From Cloacibacterium sp. (GTDB lineage Bacteria > Bacteroidota > Bacteroidia > Flavobacteriales > Weeksellaceae), in the NCBI GenBank assembly GCA_017995195.1, contig JAGOJI010000014.1, positions 1 through 33,429 of the forward strand: 33,429 nucleotides of DNA, read 5' to 3'. Positions 20,378 to 29,519 of this stretch are shown here, piece after piece. The position numbers and the translations under genes were made by a program. A model generated the notes under the pieces. It was given only the letters and a program-made list of their open reading frames with translations. It was not told the origin of the DNA and ran no database searches. Each line of letters begins with the position of its first letter. Position 1 is the stretch's first letter.

Positions 20378-22036
20378 ATGACAAATAATAGAGCAAGAGA
20401 GACCACCGAAGCCATAGAAAGGCTTTACGTTTCTATGCGTCACCTTTTTTATAGAGGTTTTTTCAAACCATCTGGTGTTTCGGGAGAAAGTTTACGAAAA
20501 TTACTCATGGTTATTCAGCCTGAAATCTATGGCACCATGACGGTTCCCAACAAAGTAGAATTAGACGGCCTTCTTTATGTTTTGGATCGCCTTCCCGAAG
20601 GAATCGAGGAGTGTGCTTTTATTCACCTTACTTCAGACGAAGGTTTTCATAAAGGCAGTTTTGAACCTATTATCCCTAAAAAAAGAAGAAGAAATTGCTA
20701 CAGGATAGATGAACACCAAATGAATATTGAAGTTCTACTGGGGCGTTCGGAAATCTACGACATTCTTACCCATCTTACCTTTCTGTATCTGGAAGCAGAT
20801 AAAATAAGAAATTTAGGCTTCGATATGGAAGAAGGTAGGCCTAAAAGAATATGGACGATTATAGAAGAAGTTGCTAAGGGAGAGAAAAAATTCAGCAGAA
20901 AGGAAAAGGAAGTTGCTCTTATTCATCTTTCGGCACTTTTGGGAAGAAGTTTTGACGAAACACTAGACGCCTACAACAAGTTTGGGGACGATGATAACCC
21001 CGACCGTCTTTTCAAAATCATTTATCACTTAGGAAACACCAGTATTAATGACTGGAAAGAGATTCGCGATCGTGAAATCTATTTTAGCGCCATCTTAAAA
21101 GAGCGTGTAGGACATCACTTTTTTGGAGAAAAATGGGCAAGAAAAGTAAAAGAAGTTTTAGTAGAAAACAACCTTCAGCACAGACCCCTTAATATTATAA
21201 GTGCAAATATGCACAGCGTGAAAAATATGCTTTTTGCCAACGAGGCTCTGAAGAAAAAATGTACGAAAGAGGTAGATTACAAACTGTATCAGGAAATCAG
21301 CAATAAGAAAGATTTACAAGATAAAATTTTGGAATACGCCCTCAATCAGGGTATGATTTATATTGATGACAAGAGTGGCAGCAATATAGATGTTCAAATT
21401 ATTGATTTGAGTAAAATTGATTTAAAAAACACCCCTTTCAGCAACGCTAAATATTCCGGCGAAGATGTTTTGATTGTGTTTGACTATGCCTTTGGCGAGC
21501 AGGCCTTTGAGGTAATGGACGAACTACTGAAACCTTACGAAGAAGAGCCTAATGCTTTTAAACTCAATGTAAAATCTATCTCCATTATGGGTAAAGCAGG
21601 GATTTTAACAGGAGAAAAAGGAGATATTATGATTCCTACTTCTCATATTTTTGAAGGAACCGCCGACAATTACCCTTTCGAAAACGCATTAAAACTTGAT
21701 GATTTTCAAGACGATGAACTCAAATCCTTCGAAGGAAGCATGATTACCGTACTGGGAACCTCTCTACAGAATAAGGATATTTTATCTTACTTCATGAACA
21801 CCTCATGGAAAGCTATTGGATTGGAAATGGAAGGAGCTCATTACCAAAAAGCCATTCAAGTTGCTTCAAAAATCAGACATCATATCAATGAGGATTTGTT
21901 TTTATGTTATGCCTACTACGCTTCCGACAATCCACTGGAAACAGGCAGTACGCTTTCTTCCGGAGGACTTGGTTTAACAGGTGTAAAACCTACTTATCTC
22001 ATTACTTTAAAGATATTGGAGAAGATTTTTAGGTAA
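20378..22036 (+). CDS. DUF6909-like protein (nucleosidase-like C-terminus)
   Basis: 552 aa, cytoplasmic. The opening (ARETTEAIERLYVSMRHLFY, RGFFKPSGVSGESLRKLL) is, from memory, that of the conserved Flavobacteriia family now called DUF6909. Its members have been annotated as AMP nucleosidase because the last ~200 residues resemble nucleoside phosphorylase/nucleosidase folds: SIMGKAGILTGEKGDIMIPT, ITVLGTSLQNKD, and AIGLEMEGAHYQKAIQVA, where the EMEG motif would hold the ribose. The N-terminal two thirds are helical and unassigned. A terminator follows. I would not assign AMP as substrate from sequence alone. Confidence 0.75.
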   Translation: MTNNRARETTEAIERLYVSMRHLFYRGFFKPSGVSGESLRKLLMVIQPEIYGTMTVPNKVELDGLLYVLDRLPEGIEECAFIHLTSDEGFHKGSFEPIIPKKRRRNCYRIDEHQMNIEVLLGRSEIYDILTHLTFLYLEADKIRNLGFDMEEGRPKRIWTIIEEVAKGEKKFSRKEKEVALIHLSALLGRSFDETLDAYNKFGDDDNPDRLFKIIYHLGNTSINDWKEIRDREIYFSAILKERVGHHFFGEKWARKVKEVLVENNLQHRPLNIISANMHSVKNMLFANEALKKKCTKEVDYKLYQEISNKKDLQDKILEYALNQGMIYIDDKSGSNIDVQIIDLSKIDLKNTPFSNAKYSGEDVLIVFDYAFGEQAFEVMDELLKPYEEEPNAFKLNVKSISIMGKAGILTGEKGDIMIPTSHIFEGTADNYPFENALKLDDFQDDELKSFEGSMITVLGTSLQNKDILSYFMNTSWKAIGLEMEGAHYQKAIQVASKIRHHINEDLFLCYAYYASDNPLETGSTLSSGGLGLTGVKPTYLITLKILEKIFR

Positions 22037-22089
22037 TATTTAAAATAAAAAAACTGTTTGATTTTAATTCAAAACAGTTTCCAAAATTC

Positions 22090-22115
22090 AGGACGGTTTT
22101 TTCCGTCCTTTTTTT
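22090..22115 (+). terminator. Terminator of the DUF6909-like gene
   Basis: Stem AGGACGG / CCGTCCT with a T-only loop, followed by a run of T. Confidence 0.9.
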
Positions 22116-22340
22116 GAAATCAAACAAATTTTTTCCACAAGAAAAAAGATTGAAAGCTATTTTTAACGACTTCTAAAAATCTGTTTTTAGGTTTTATTAG
22201 CATTCGATACGTTGCGGTATTATTTATTTTATGCGTATTTTTTATCAACAAATCCGAAAACATAGAGATTTTATGATAAAATTAACAAAACTTTCATATA
22301 AAATCTCCATAATTGCCGTTCAAATAAGAGAGTAAATTTA

Positions 22341-22348
22341 TATCTTTG
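22341..22348 (+). promoter_or_regulatory. -7 box of the mre operon
   Basis: TATCTTTG, 26 bp before the mreB ATG. The nearest upstream TTG (22313-22315) gives a 25-bp spacer, slightly long. Confidence 0.6.
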
Positions 22349-22374
22349 TGAACTTATAAAATCTTTATACAGAA

Positions 22375-23400
22375 ATGGGACTATTTAATATGTTCACGCA
22401 AGAAATTGCGATTGACTTAGGAACAGCAAATACACTAATTATACATAATAACAAAATTGTTATCGATCAACCTTCTATTGTTGCTATCGAGCGTTCTTCG
22501 GGCAAGCCTATTGCTGTGGGAGATCAAGCCAAGCATATGCAAGGCAAAACGCACGACGACATCAAAACCGTAAGACCTTTGAAAGATGGTGTAATTGCAG
22601 ATTTTCAGGCTTCGGAGCATATGATAAAAGAGTTTATCAAGCAAATTCCGGGTATTAAAGGAAAATTATTTCAACCCGCATTAAGAATTGTAATTTGTAT
22701 TCCTTCAGGGATTACAGAAGTAGAAAAAAGAGCCGTTCGGGATTCTGCCCAAAAGGTAAATGCCAAAGAAATCCGCCTGATATACGAGCCTATGGCTGCT
22801 GCTATAGGAGTTGGGATAGATGTTCAGAAGCCGGAAGGCAACATGATTATTGATATAGGTGGAGGAACTACCGAAATTGCAGTAATTGCTTTGGGAGGTA
22901 TTGTCTGCGACAAATCGGTAAAGATTGCAGGTGATGTATTTACCAACGACATTGCCTATTACCTAAGAACACACCACAACCTATACATTGGCGAAAGAAC
23001 CGCAGAGAGAGTAAAAATAGAAGTGGGTTCTGCCATTGAGGAATTAGATGTTCCTATTGAAGATATTCCGGTACAAGGGCGAGATTTAATTACGGGTAAA
23101 CCAAAAGAAATTATGGTAGGCTACAAAGAAATTGCTCGTGCTTTAGACAAATCTATTGTAAGAATTGAAGATTCTGTAATGGAAACCCTATCACTTACGC
23201 CACCGGAGTTAGCAGCAGATATTTACAAAACCGGGATTTACTTAGCCGGAGGAGGAGCTTTGCTAAGAGGGTTGAGTGACAGGCTTCACAAAAAAACAGG
23301 ATTGCCTGTTTTTGTAGCAGAAGATCCACTAAGAGCAGTAGTAAGAGGAACCGGAATTGCTCTTAAAAATATCGATAAATTTAATTTCTTAATCAAGTAA
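22375..23400 (+). CDS. mreB: Rod-shape actin homologue MreB
   Basis: 341 aa, full length. Actin-fold nucleotide motifs: phosphate 1 IAIDLGTANT, connect 1 near EPMAAAIGVGI, phosphate 2 MIIDIGGGTTEIAVI, and adenosine motif LAGGGALLRGL near the C-terminus. Forms membrane-bound antiparallel filaments that place the elongation machinery (MreC, MreD, PBP2, RodA). First gene of an operon with mreC (43 bp gap), mreD and mrdA. Confidence 0.98.
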   Translation: MGLFNMFTQEIAIDLGTANTLIIHNNKIVIDQPSIVAIERSSGKPIAVGDQAKHMQGKTHDDIKTVRPLKDGVIADFQASEHMIKEFIKQIPGIKGKLFQPALRIVICIPSGITEVEKRAVRDSAQKVNAKEIRLIYEPMAAAIGVGIDVQKPEGNMIIDIGGGTTEIAVIALGGIVCDKSVKIAGDVFTNDIAYYLRTHHNLYIGERTAERVKIEVGSAIEELDVPIEDIPVQGRDLITGKPKEIMVGYKEIARALDKSIVRIEDSVMETLSLTPPELAADIYKTGIYLAGGGALLRGLSDRLHKKTGLPVFVAEDPLRAVVRGTGIALKNIDKFNFLIK

Positions 23401-23443
23401 TTTTTTTACTTAATTTTCTAATCATCTATATACTAAATTTGGA

Positions 23444-24295
23444 ATGGCTTATTTGTTGAGGTTGTTTTCGAAGAATGGTTTGTTTGCTTTCTTCATCTTC
23501 TTGCAAATGCTTGCTGTTATCCTTATTTTTACAAGAAATTCCATGCAGCAATCTTTCCTTGCTGCACAGGCATCTACATTCAATGCGTGGGTTTCGGGCT
23601 ATATTGACGAAGGTGCGAGTTACCTAAAACTCAAACAAGTTAATGAAGACTTAGTGGCTCAAAACAAAATCTTGATGGAGAAACTCTACGGACAAGATTC
23701 TACAGCAATTGCCAAACATTCTGTTGTTAAAGATACTTTAGGAGGCGGACAAGTATACACTATGGTAGATGCCGAAATTGTTCAGAATACCATTAACCGA
23801 AGCGACAATTACTTTACCATCAACAGAGGAGAAAATCAAGGCGTTAAACCTAAAATGGGGGTTATAGCTCCACAGGGGATTGCGGGAATTGTAATTAATA
23901 CAACGGGCAATTATGCCTTAGTACAATCGGTACTCAGTACAAATAAAATCAGAATCAATGCTTCTCTAAAGAACTCCGGATATTTCGGAACTCTTACATG
24001 GAACGGTGATGACTCCAGAATCATGCACATGGCAGATGTACCCAAATATGTCCCGTTGAAAGTTGGAGATACCGTAGTTACAGATGGGAAATCTTCCATT
24101 TTCCCACAAGGAATTATGATAGGAAGAGTTTCAGGCTACGAAGTCGATTCCAAAACAGGATATTGGGATATTTCCGTGGAACTCAATCAAAAAATGGGAC
24201 AATTGCAAAAGGTTTTTGTGGTAAGAAATCTCAGAAAATTAGAATTAAAACAAATTCAGGATACCTTAAGTTCAGTAATAAAAAATGATCAGTAG
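23444..24295 (+). CDS. mreC: Rod-shape protein MreC
   Basis: 283 aa. One transmembrane helix (about residues 11-29, LFAFFIFLQMLAVILIF), a helical coiled-coil linker (about 55-85, LKLKQVNEDLVAQNKILMEK) and the periplasmic double beta-barrel with GENQGVKPKMGVIAPQGIAG and VGDTVVTDGKSSIFPQGIMIG. It activates PBP2 in the elongasome. Its last 11 bases overlap the mreD start. Confidence 0.96.
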   Translation: MAYLLRLFSKNGLFAFFIFLQMLAVILIFTRNSMQQSFLAAQASTFNAWVSGYIDEGASYLKLKQVNEDLVAQNKILMEKLYGQDSTAIAKHSVVKDTLGGGQVYTMVDAEIVQNTINRSDNYFTINRGENQGVKPKMGVIAPQGIAGIVINTTGNYALVQSVLSTNKIRINASLKNSGYFGTLTWNGDDSRIMHMADVPKYVPLKVGDTVVTDGKSSIFPQGIMIGRVSGYEVDSKTGYWDISVELNQKMGQLQKVFVVRNLRKLELKQIQDTLSSVIKNDQ

Positions 24296-24791
24296 AAACC
24301 TTATAACAGATGCTTTAATGATTGTAGTGCTTATTGCATTACAAATATTTTTGCTGAACAGAATTACCATTGCCGGAAGATTCAGCCCTGTTTTGTTTCC
24401 TGTTTTTGTGATGTTTTATCCCTTTTACCGCAACAAATATCAATTTTTGGCAATGAGTTTTTTGCTGGGCATGGGTATTGATGCGTTTCTTGGAACTTGG
24501 GGGATTAATGCGTTTGCCACAACGCTTATTGCCTATTTCCGAACGGTTATTTTTCGAACTTCTACCGAAACTTCTACCGACTTCTTTTCCTTTCAGGCTC
24601 TTAATTGGCCTCAATTTCTACTTTTCATTTTTTCGAGTCTGCTCATTCACCAATTCATGGTTCAGTACATCGAATTTTTTAAACTAAGTCGTTTTTTTGA
24701 AGTATTGCTGAATATTTTGGTTACCACCATTATTTCATTTATTTTCGGGCTATTCTATATTTTGATATTTAAAATCAAAGAAAAAGTGTAA
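24285..24791 (+). CDS. mreD: Rod-shape protein MreD
   Basis: 168 aa, almost wholly membrane-embedded, with about five hydrophobic helices; length and position between mreC and mrdA are those of MreD. Sequence conservation of this family is low, so context carries the call. Overlaps mreC by 11 bases and its stop shares a base with the mrdA start (TAATG). Confidence 0.92.
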   Translation: MISRNLITDALMIVVLIALQIFLLNRITIAGRFSPVLFPVFVMFYPFYRNKYQFLAMSFLLGMGIDAFLGTWGINAFATTLIAYFRTVIFRTSTETSTDFFSFQALNWPQFLLFIFSSLLIHQFMVQYIEFFKLSRFFEVLLNILVTTIISFIFGLFYILIFKIKEKV

Positions 24792-26797
24792 TGAAGCCTT
24801 ATTACAAAATCATCATTACTTTATCTGTAATTGCTGCAATTTTTGTAGCAAGGCTTGCCTATCTTCAGTTATTTACCGACAGGTATGCTCTGAATGCTGC
24901 CAATACTTCTATTAAAATAGACTATATTATTCCACAAAGAGGCATTATTTTCGATAGAAACGGAAAAATTTTGGTAGGAAATCAGCCTTCTTATGAGATT
25001 TCTTATACCAAAGCTCTCATGAAAAGCGATTTTGACACCATAGGATTTTGCAATTTATTGAATATTACCAAAGACGATTTTAAAAAGCGACTCAAGAGTA
25101 TAGAGAATGAAAAATATTTCTCCAAACTTACTCCCATGACTTTTATGAAGGATTTGAGCAGAGAAGAAATTGCCAGAGTTCAGGAAATTATTTTTAAATA
25201 TCCTGCATTTTCTATTGTTTCAAGACCACAAAGGCGGTACGAGATTTCTACGTCGGGCAACTTGCTTGGGTATACCAATCAGGTCAACGAAGCCTACATC
25301 AAAAGAGATTCATTGTATTATCTTCCCGGAGATATTGCCGGAATGAGCGGTGTGGAAAAATCCTATGAAAAAGAACTTCGGGGCGAAAAGGGAATGAAAT
25401 ACATTCAGAAAGACATCAAACTCAGAAATGTAGGACCTTATAAAAACGGAGAACTGGACAAAGACGTGGTTTCGGGCAAAGATTTAACGCTAACCATCGA
25501 TTACGATTTGCAAAGAATTGCAGAAGAAATGTTGGCGAACAAGCGAGGAGCTATTGTTGCTTTGGACCCTAACAATGGTGAAATATTGGCTTTGGCTACA
25601 GGTCCCGACATAGACCCTAATCTTTTTACAGGCCCCAATAAAACCAGAAACATCTATCGACTTCAGGTAGACAGCATGAACAAACCCATGTTCGACCGAT
25701 CTATTCAAGCAGCATATCCACCGGGATCGCCATTTAAGTTGATGACGGCACTCACGGCATATCAAATGAAGGTAATCGGAGACAGTACCAAATTTACTTG
25801 CCGAGGAGGCTTCCCTTATGGTGGACGAAAAATAGGCTGCCACTGCGGAACGTTTTGGCCTATCGGTATGGAAAAGGCCATCGAAAAATCTTGCAACAAC
25901 TATTTTTCTCAAACCTACCTGAAAATTGTAAACAAATATCCGGGAAATCCTTCAAAGTCTGTAGATGAATGGAAGGAAATCATGAATAGTTTTGGAGCCG
26001 GAGTATTTATGAATAATGATTTGGCTGTAGGTGTTAAAGGTTTAATTCCTTCGGGAGCATTATACGAAAAAAGATACGGTAAGAACTGGCGACCTATACA
26101 AGCCGTGTTCAACGGAATGGGACAAGGTGAAATTTTGATGACTCCGTTACAAATGGCCAACTTTACTGCCGCCATTGCCAACGAAGGTTGGTATTTTACT
26201 CCTCATATTGTAAAAGCCATCGACGGAAAACCTAATCCCGACAAACGCTTTAAAGAAAAGAAGCAAACCATGGTAGACAAAAAATATTTCTCTGTTGTAA
26301 AAAAGGGAATGTTTGATGTTTTTATAGGAGGTACCGCAAGAATGTTGAGGTCTAAGGATTTTACCCAATTAGGAAAAACTGGTACCGCACAGGTACCACA
26401 AGGTAAGGACAATTCTATCTTTGTTTTGGCTGCTCCCGCAGATAAGCCTAAAATTGTAGTAGTTTCTGTGATAGAACATGCCGGATTTGGAGCAACATGG
26501 GCAGGACCTGCCTGTACTGTAATTGCCGAACAATACCTCTTAGGAGAAATTAAGCGAGAAAATTTGTACAAAAAACTCACAGGAGCGAGTTTTATGGGAG
26601 AATACCGCCGCCAATGGATTGTACACTTGAAAAAAATAGGGAAATACGAGCCTCCTAAACCCGACAGTCTTCAACTAAAAAAACTACAAGACAGTTTAAA
26701 AACAGTAAACGACAAAAAGAAACTGGAAGAAGAAAAGAAGAAAAAAGATTCTGATAAAAAGAAAAACATCTCTCCTTCACCTCAAACTGCCGTATAA
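24791..26797 (+). CDS. mrdA: Penicillin-binding protein 2 (elongation transpeptidase)
   Basis: 668 aa, class B PBP. One N-terminal helix (about 5-23), pedestal domain with PQRGIIFDRNGKILVGN (48-64), and transpeptidase with SxxK at S313-K316 (YPPGSPFK), SxN at S367-N369 (SCNN) and KTG at 529-531 (GKTGTAQ). It cross-links peptidoglycan during lateral growth with RodA. Oddities: a Cys-rich loop between the first two motifs (CRGG...GCHCG, about 337-352) that could hold a zinc ion as in some other PBP2 proteins, and a charged Lys/Glu-rich C-terminal tail after about residue 635. rodA, commonly next in this phylum, is not here; a repeat element follows instead. Confidence 0.96.
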   Translation: MKPYYKIIITLSVIAAIFVARLAYLQLFTDRYALNAANTSIKIDYIIPQRGIIFDRNGKILVGNQPSYEISYTKALMKSDFDTIGFCNLLNITKDDFKKRLKSIENEKYFSKLTPMTFMKDLSREEIARVQEIIFKYPAFSIVSRPQRRYEISTSGNLLGYTNQVNEAYIKRDSLYYLPGDIAGMSGVEKSYEKELRGEKGMKYIQKDIKLRNVGPYKNGELDKDVVSGKDLTLTIDYDLQRIAEEMLANKRGAIVALDPNNGEILALATGPDIDPNLFTGPNKTRNIYRLQVDSMNKPMFDRSIQAAYPPGSPFKLMTALTAYQMKVIGDSTKFTCRGGFPYGGRKIGCHCGTFWPIGMEKAIEKSCNNYFSQTYLKIVNKYPGNPSKSVDEWKEIMNSFGAGVFMNNDLAVGVKGLIPSGALYEKRYGKNWRPIQAVFNGMGQGEILMTPLQMANFTAAIANEGWYFTPHIVKAIDGKPNPDKRFKEKKQTMVDKKYFSVVKKGMFDVFIGGTARMLRSKDFTQLGKTGTAQVPQGKDNSIFVLAAPADKPKIVVVSVIEHAGFGATWAGPACTVIAEQYLLGEIKRENLYKKLTGASFMGEYRRQWIVHLKKIGKYEPPKPDSLQLKKLQDSLKTVNDKKKLEEEKKKKDSDKKKNISPSPQTAV

Positions 26798-26830
26798 TAA
26801 GGCTATATGGTTTTAAAAATCTATCAAAGT

Positions 26831-27118
26831 TTTTATTTTTTTTATCGCAGAAATAAGTCATCTTTCAGGTTGTTTTTTTTAGATAAACTAAGTTACTTTG
26901 TTTAAGAAGGAAATCGAAGATTATCTCCTTTCAGTTGATGAATGCTATTTCAACGCAGTCAAATACAAAATGGGTCATTACTTCAATAAGTTTTACGCCT
27001 TTGCCTCCTTTTTTATTTTTTTATTAGAATCGGCGACACGAGAGCTTGCTCGAACTGAACGAAGTTAATCTTAGATTTGTTTATCTTTATGATTAAATGT
27101 CTTATCCGAACTGGGGTT
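26831..27118 (+). mobile_element. Degenerate copy of the short non-autonomous element
   Basis: Fills most of the 385-bp gap between mrdA and the OmpA-like gene. It aligns in this orientation with the reverse complement of the intact element at 31963-32221: TTTATTTTTTTTATCGCAG at the left, AGATAAAC.AAG..ACTT.GTTTAA, a block around CAATAAGTTTTACG (26983-26996), and the right end GATTAAATGTCTTATCCGAA plus CTGGGGTT. The left terminal repeat is missing, and about 55 bp (near 26920-26970) plus a GC-richer piece (near 27025-27070) are extra or replaced. No transposase gene. Boundaries are approximate. Confidence 0.65.
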
Positions 27119-27135
27119 AAAAGAATACAATCAAA

Positions 27136-27160
27136 AAAGCACGCTAATTGAGCGTGCTTT
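27136..27160 (-). terminator. Terminator of the OmpA-like gene
   Basis: Perfect 10-bp stem AAAGCACGCT / AGCGTGCTTT, five-base loop, T-run on the minus strand, 22 bp past the stop. Confidence 0.9.
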
Positions 27161-27182
27161 TGTATGGTTTTAGAATAAATGA

Positions 27183-28019
27183 TTACTTCTTTACAGGAGC
27201 AATATCCATAAGTTTCATAAATTCATCTAACTTCGGCATAATGATAATTTCCGTTCTACGGTTTTCGGCACGTCCGGAAACAGACATATTCGTAGTTTTA
27301 GGGTTATATTCGGATCTACCACCTGCTGTAATTCTTGCCGGATCTACCCCAAACTGAGTTTGTAGAATTTTTGCAATCGCAGTTCCTCTCAAAGCACTCA
27401 AATCCCAATTATCTTTAGGAAGATTAGAGCTATTTAGAGGTACGTTATCTGTATTTCCTTCAATTAGAACACTGTATTTATCGTAGTCATTAATTACTTT
27501 CGCTACTTTTCCAAGAACCTCTTGTGCTGCAGGAAGTACATTGTAATCACCTGTTTTGTAAAGCATTTTGTCTGATAACGAAATCATAACCACACCCTTT
27601 AATACCTTCACGTCTACATCAGCATCTGCAACATTGTCAAGCGATCTTTTCAACTTATTGGATAGGGCTAAATTTAAACTATCGTTTTTAGCATTAGTAG
27701 AAATCAACCTTTTGATGTAGGCATTAGAAGCATTGATCTCGCCTATTAATTTATCAATATTAGCAGAACCTTTGCCCTGATTTGCCAAACAAGCATCTAA
27801 AGAAGATTTCAAAGCATTGTTTTGGTCTTTTAGCAAATCGTTTTGGCTTTGAAGTCCGGAATTAGCACTTTTCAAGTCCTGAATTTCTCTTTGTCTTTCT
27901 GCAACGTTTTCAATACATTGTTTGTAGTTGAGATTAAGAGAATCGTACTGTTTTTTACTGACACACGAACCGAGAGATAAGGCCATAGCAGCCAAACCTA
28001 AAATTTTAAATACTTTCAT
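27183..28019 (-). CDS. OmpA/Pal-like peptidoglycan-associated lipoprotein
   Basis: 278 aa from the ATG at 28019; the longer start at 28067 would include the -7 box, so it is rejected. Signal peptide MKVFKILGLAAMALSLGSC with lipobox LGSC. Residues about 25-85 form a coiled coil (AERQREIQDLKSANSGLQSQ). The C-terminal OmpA domain (about 140-265) has the peptidoglycan-binding signature: LIEGNTDNVPL, WDLSALRGTAIAKIL and SGRAENRRTEIII, with the Asp and Arg that bind diaminopimelate. It tethers the outer membrane to the wall. Divergent from tilS. Confidence 0.93.
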   Translation of the reverse strand: MKVFKILGLAAMALSLGSCVSKKQYDSLNLNYKQCIENVAERQREIQDLKSANSGLQSQNDLLKDQNNALKSSLDACLANQGKGSANIDKLIGEINASNAYIKRLISTNAKNDSLNLALSNKLKRSLDNVADADVDVKVLKGVVMISLSDKMLYKTGDYNVLPAAQEVLGKVAKVINDYDKYSVLIEGNTDNVPLNSSNLPKDNWDLSALRGTAIAKILQTQFGVDPARITAGGRSEYNPKTTNMSVSGRAENRRTEIIIMPKLDEFMKLMDIAPVKK

Positions 28020-28064
28020 TTTATCAATTTTAGTTAAAAAATATTTTCTTACTATATTTAAAGA

Positions 28065-28096
28065 CAAATTTAGTGCCTTTCCTTTAATAATAACAA
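28065..28096 (-). promoter_or_regulatory. Promoter of the OmpA-like gene
   Basis: TAAATTTG (28065-28072) with TTG at 28094-28096, a 21-bp spacer, 45 bp before the ATG; a textbook Bacteroidetes promoter. Confidence 0.75.
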
Positions 28097-28118
28097 TTAT
28101 TTTGGAGTTTTATTGTTT

Positions 28119-28126
28119 TATATTTG
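28119..28126 (+). promoter_or_regulatory. -7 box of tilS
   Basis: TATATTTG, 16 bp before the tilS ATG at 28143. It rules out the earlier in-frame ATG at 28113 as start. Confidence 0.6.
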
Positions 28127-28142
28127 TTTTTTCAAAGTAATT

Positions 28143-29438
28143 ATGCTCAATCTCATTCGTTTTCAGGAAGTCATGAAGAGTTGGCGAAAAGCTAATCCAC
28201 AAGAATCGTCTTTTCTTTTGGCAACAAGTGGCGGAGTAGATTCTATGGTGCTTGCCTATTTGTTCCAAGTCTCAGGATTCAACTTTCAAGTGGCTCATGT
28301 AAATTATCACTTTCGGGGAGAAGATTCCAACAACGATCAAAAGCTGGTAGAAGATTTTTGTGCTCAATACAAGATTGTGCTTCATATTTATGATGTTTCG
28401 GAAGAAGAAAAAAAGAAAATGAAATCCCTACAAAACTGGGCAAGAGAACTCCGTTATCGGTTTTTCAATAACATTCGGGAAAAAGAAAATATAGACTATT
28501 TGGTAACCGCTCACCACCTTAACGATCAACTGGAAACCTTTATCATCAATCTTTCCAAAGCATCAGGAATAAAAGGATTGAGTGGAATTCCCGATAACGA
28601 AAACCAAATTATTCGCCCTCTTTTAGAGTTTTCTAAAGACGAAATATATGAATTTGCACAAAAACACGCTATTCAGTTTCGAGAAGATACGTCCAACAAA
28701 AAAAATGAGTATCTCCGAAATAAAATTAGGAATCAAATAGTACCTCATCTTTTGGAAACCAATGAGAATTTTCTGAAAAATTTTGGGAGAAGTATAAATT
28801 TTTTATCTCAAACAAAAGATTTCGTTCAAGCTCAAATAGAGGAAAAACTACAACAAATTACAAGTTCTAAAAACGAAACATGGGTTCTAAATAAAGAAAA
28901 ACTGACCGAAGAAAGTAAATTTGTGCAATTTGAAATTCTACGAAAATTTGGCTTCGAAGACGAAAAAGAAATCTTCAAGATTTTTATAGCACAAACCGGA
29001 AGCTGTTTTTATTCCCATAGTTATCAATTAATCGTTAATAGAAACGAGCTTATTTTAATTGACAAAAAAAAACAGGAATCTACAACTCCGAAAAAAACCG
29101 AAATTATACTTCCCGAAAACAAAGAACTTCAAATCACCGATTTTTTTGATGACTACGTTTGTAGCAATACCACTTGGTTATTTGATGCTGATAAACTCGT
29201 ATTTCCCTTAAAGATAAGAAAGAAAAAAGCAGGCGATGTTTTCTTTCCAAAAGGTATGAACGGAAAAAAGGCCGTAACAAAATTTTTTAAAGACGAAAAA
29301 ATGTCTATTTTAGCGAAGCAAAAAATATGGCTTCTGTGTGATTACAATGACCGTATTTTGGGGATAATTCCTCTGAGACAAGACGGTAGATTCTTGCCGA
29401 GTCATACAACTAAAAACATTTTGAACATTAAAATTTAA
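28143..29438 (+). CDS. tilS: tRNA(Ile)-lysidine synthetase
   Basis: 431 aa from the ATG at 28143. PP-loop ATP-pyrophosphatase motif SGGVDS (29-34), then HVNYHFRGEDSNND, the AHHLNDQLET segment and RPLLEFSKDEI, all typical of TilS. The C-terminal domain carries KIRKKKAGDVFFPKGMNGKK (TilS-C tRNA-binding fold). It adds lysine to C34 of the CAU anticodon of tRNA-Ile, converting it to AUA reading. An 81-bp gap leads to the DsbD-like gene in the same direction. Confidence 0.96.
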   Translation: MLNLIRFQEVMKSWRKANPQESSFLLATSGGVDSMVLAYLFQVSGFNFQVAHVNYHFRGEDSNNDQKLVEDFCAQYKIVLHIYDVSEEEKKKMKSLQNWARELRYRFFNNIREKENIDYLVTAHHLNDQLETFIINLSKASGIKGLSGIPDNENQIIRPLLEFSKDEIYEFAQKHAIQFREDTSNKKNEYLRNKIRNQIVPHLLETNENFLKNFGRSINFLSQTKDFVQAQIEEKLQQITSSKNETWVLNKEKLTEESKFVQFEILRKFGFEDEKEIFKIFIAQTGSCFYSHSYQLIVNRNELILIDKKKQESTTPKKTEIILPENKELQITDFFDDYVCSNTTWLFDADKLVFPLKIRKKKAGDVFFPKGMNGKKAVTKFFKDEKMSILAKQKIWLLCDYNDRILGIIPLRQDGRFLPSHTTKNILNIKI

Positions 29439-29519
29439 ATACAACTCCGTTTTTACTTTAGTTAAAATCTCTTGCGGATTTCAACGTAAAAAGTATTTAG
29501 ATAAAAATTTTTTAATAAA

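Larger units (their letters stand above)
22037..22374. other. Intergenic region before mreB
   Basis: About 340 bp. The first third holds an AAACTGTTT/AAACAGTTT inverted repeat and the strong terminator at 22090-22115. The rest is very AT-rich with no ORF of note, ending in the mreB promoter. Nothing else recognised. Confidence 0.6.

Noticed and set aside
26900-27068. ORF in the mrdA-OmpA gap (KKEIEDYLLSVDECYFNAVK...) as a transposase remnant
   Set aside because: No start codon, no recognised transposase motif, and part of it aligns to non-coding sequence of the intact element.
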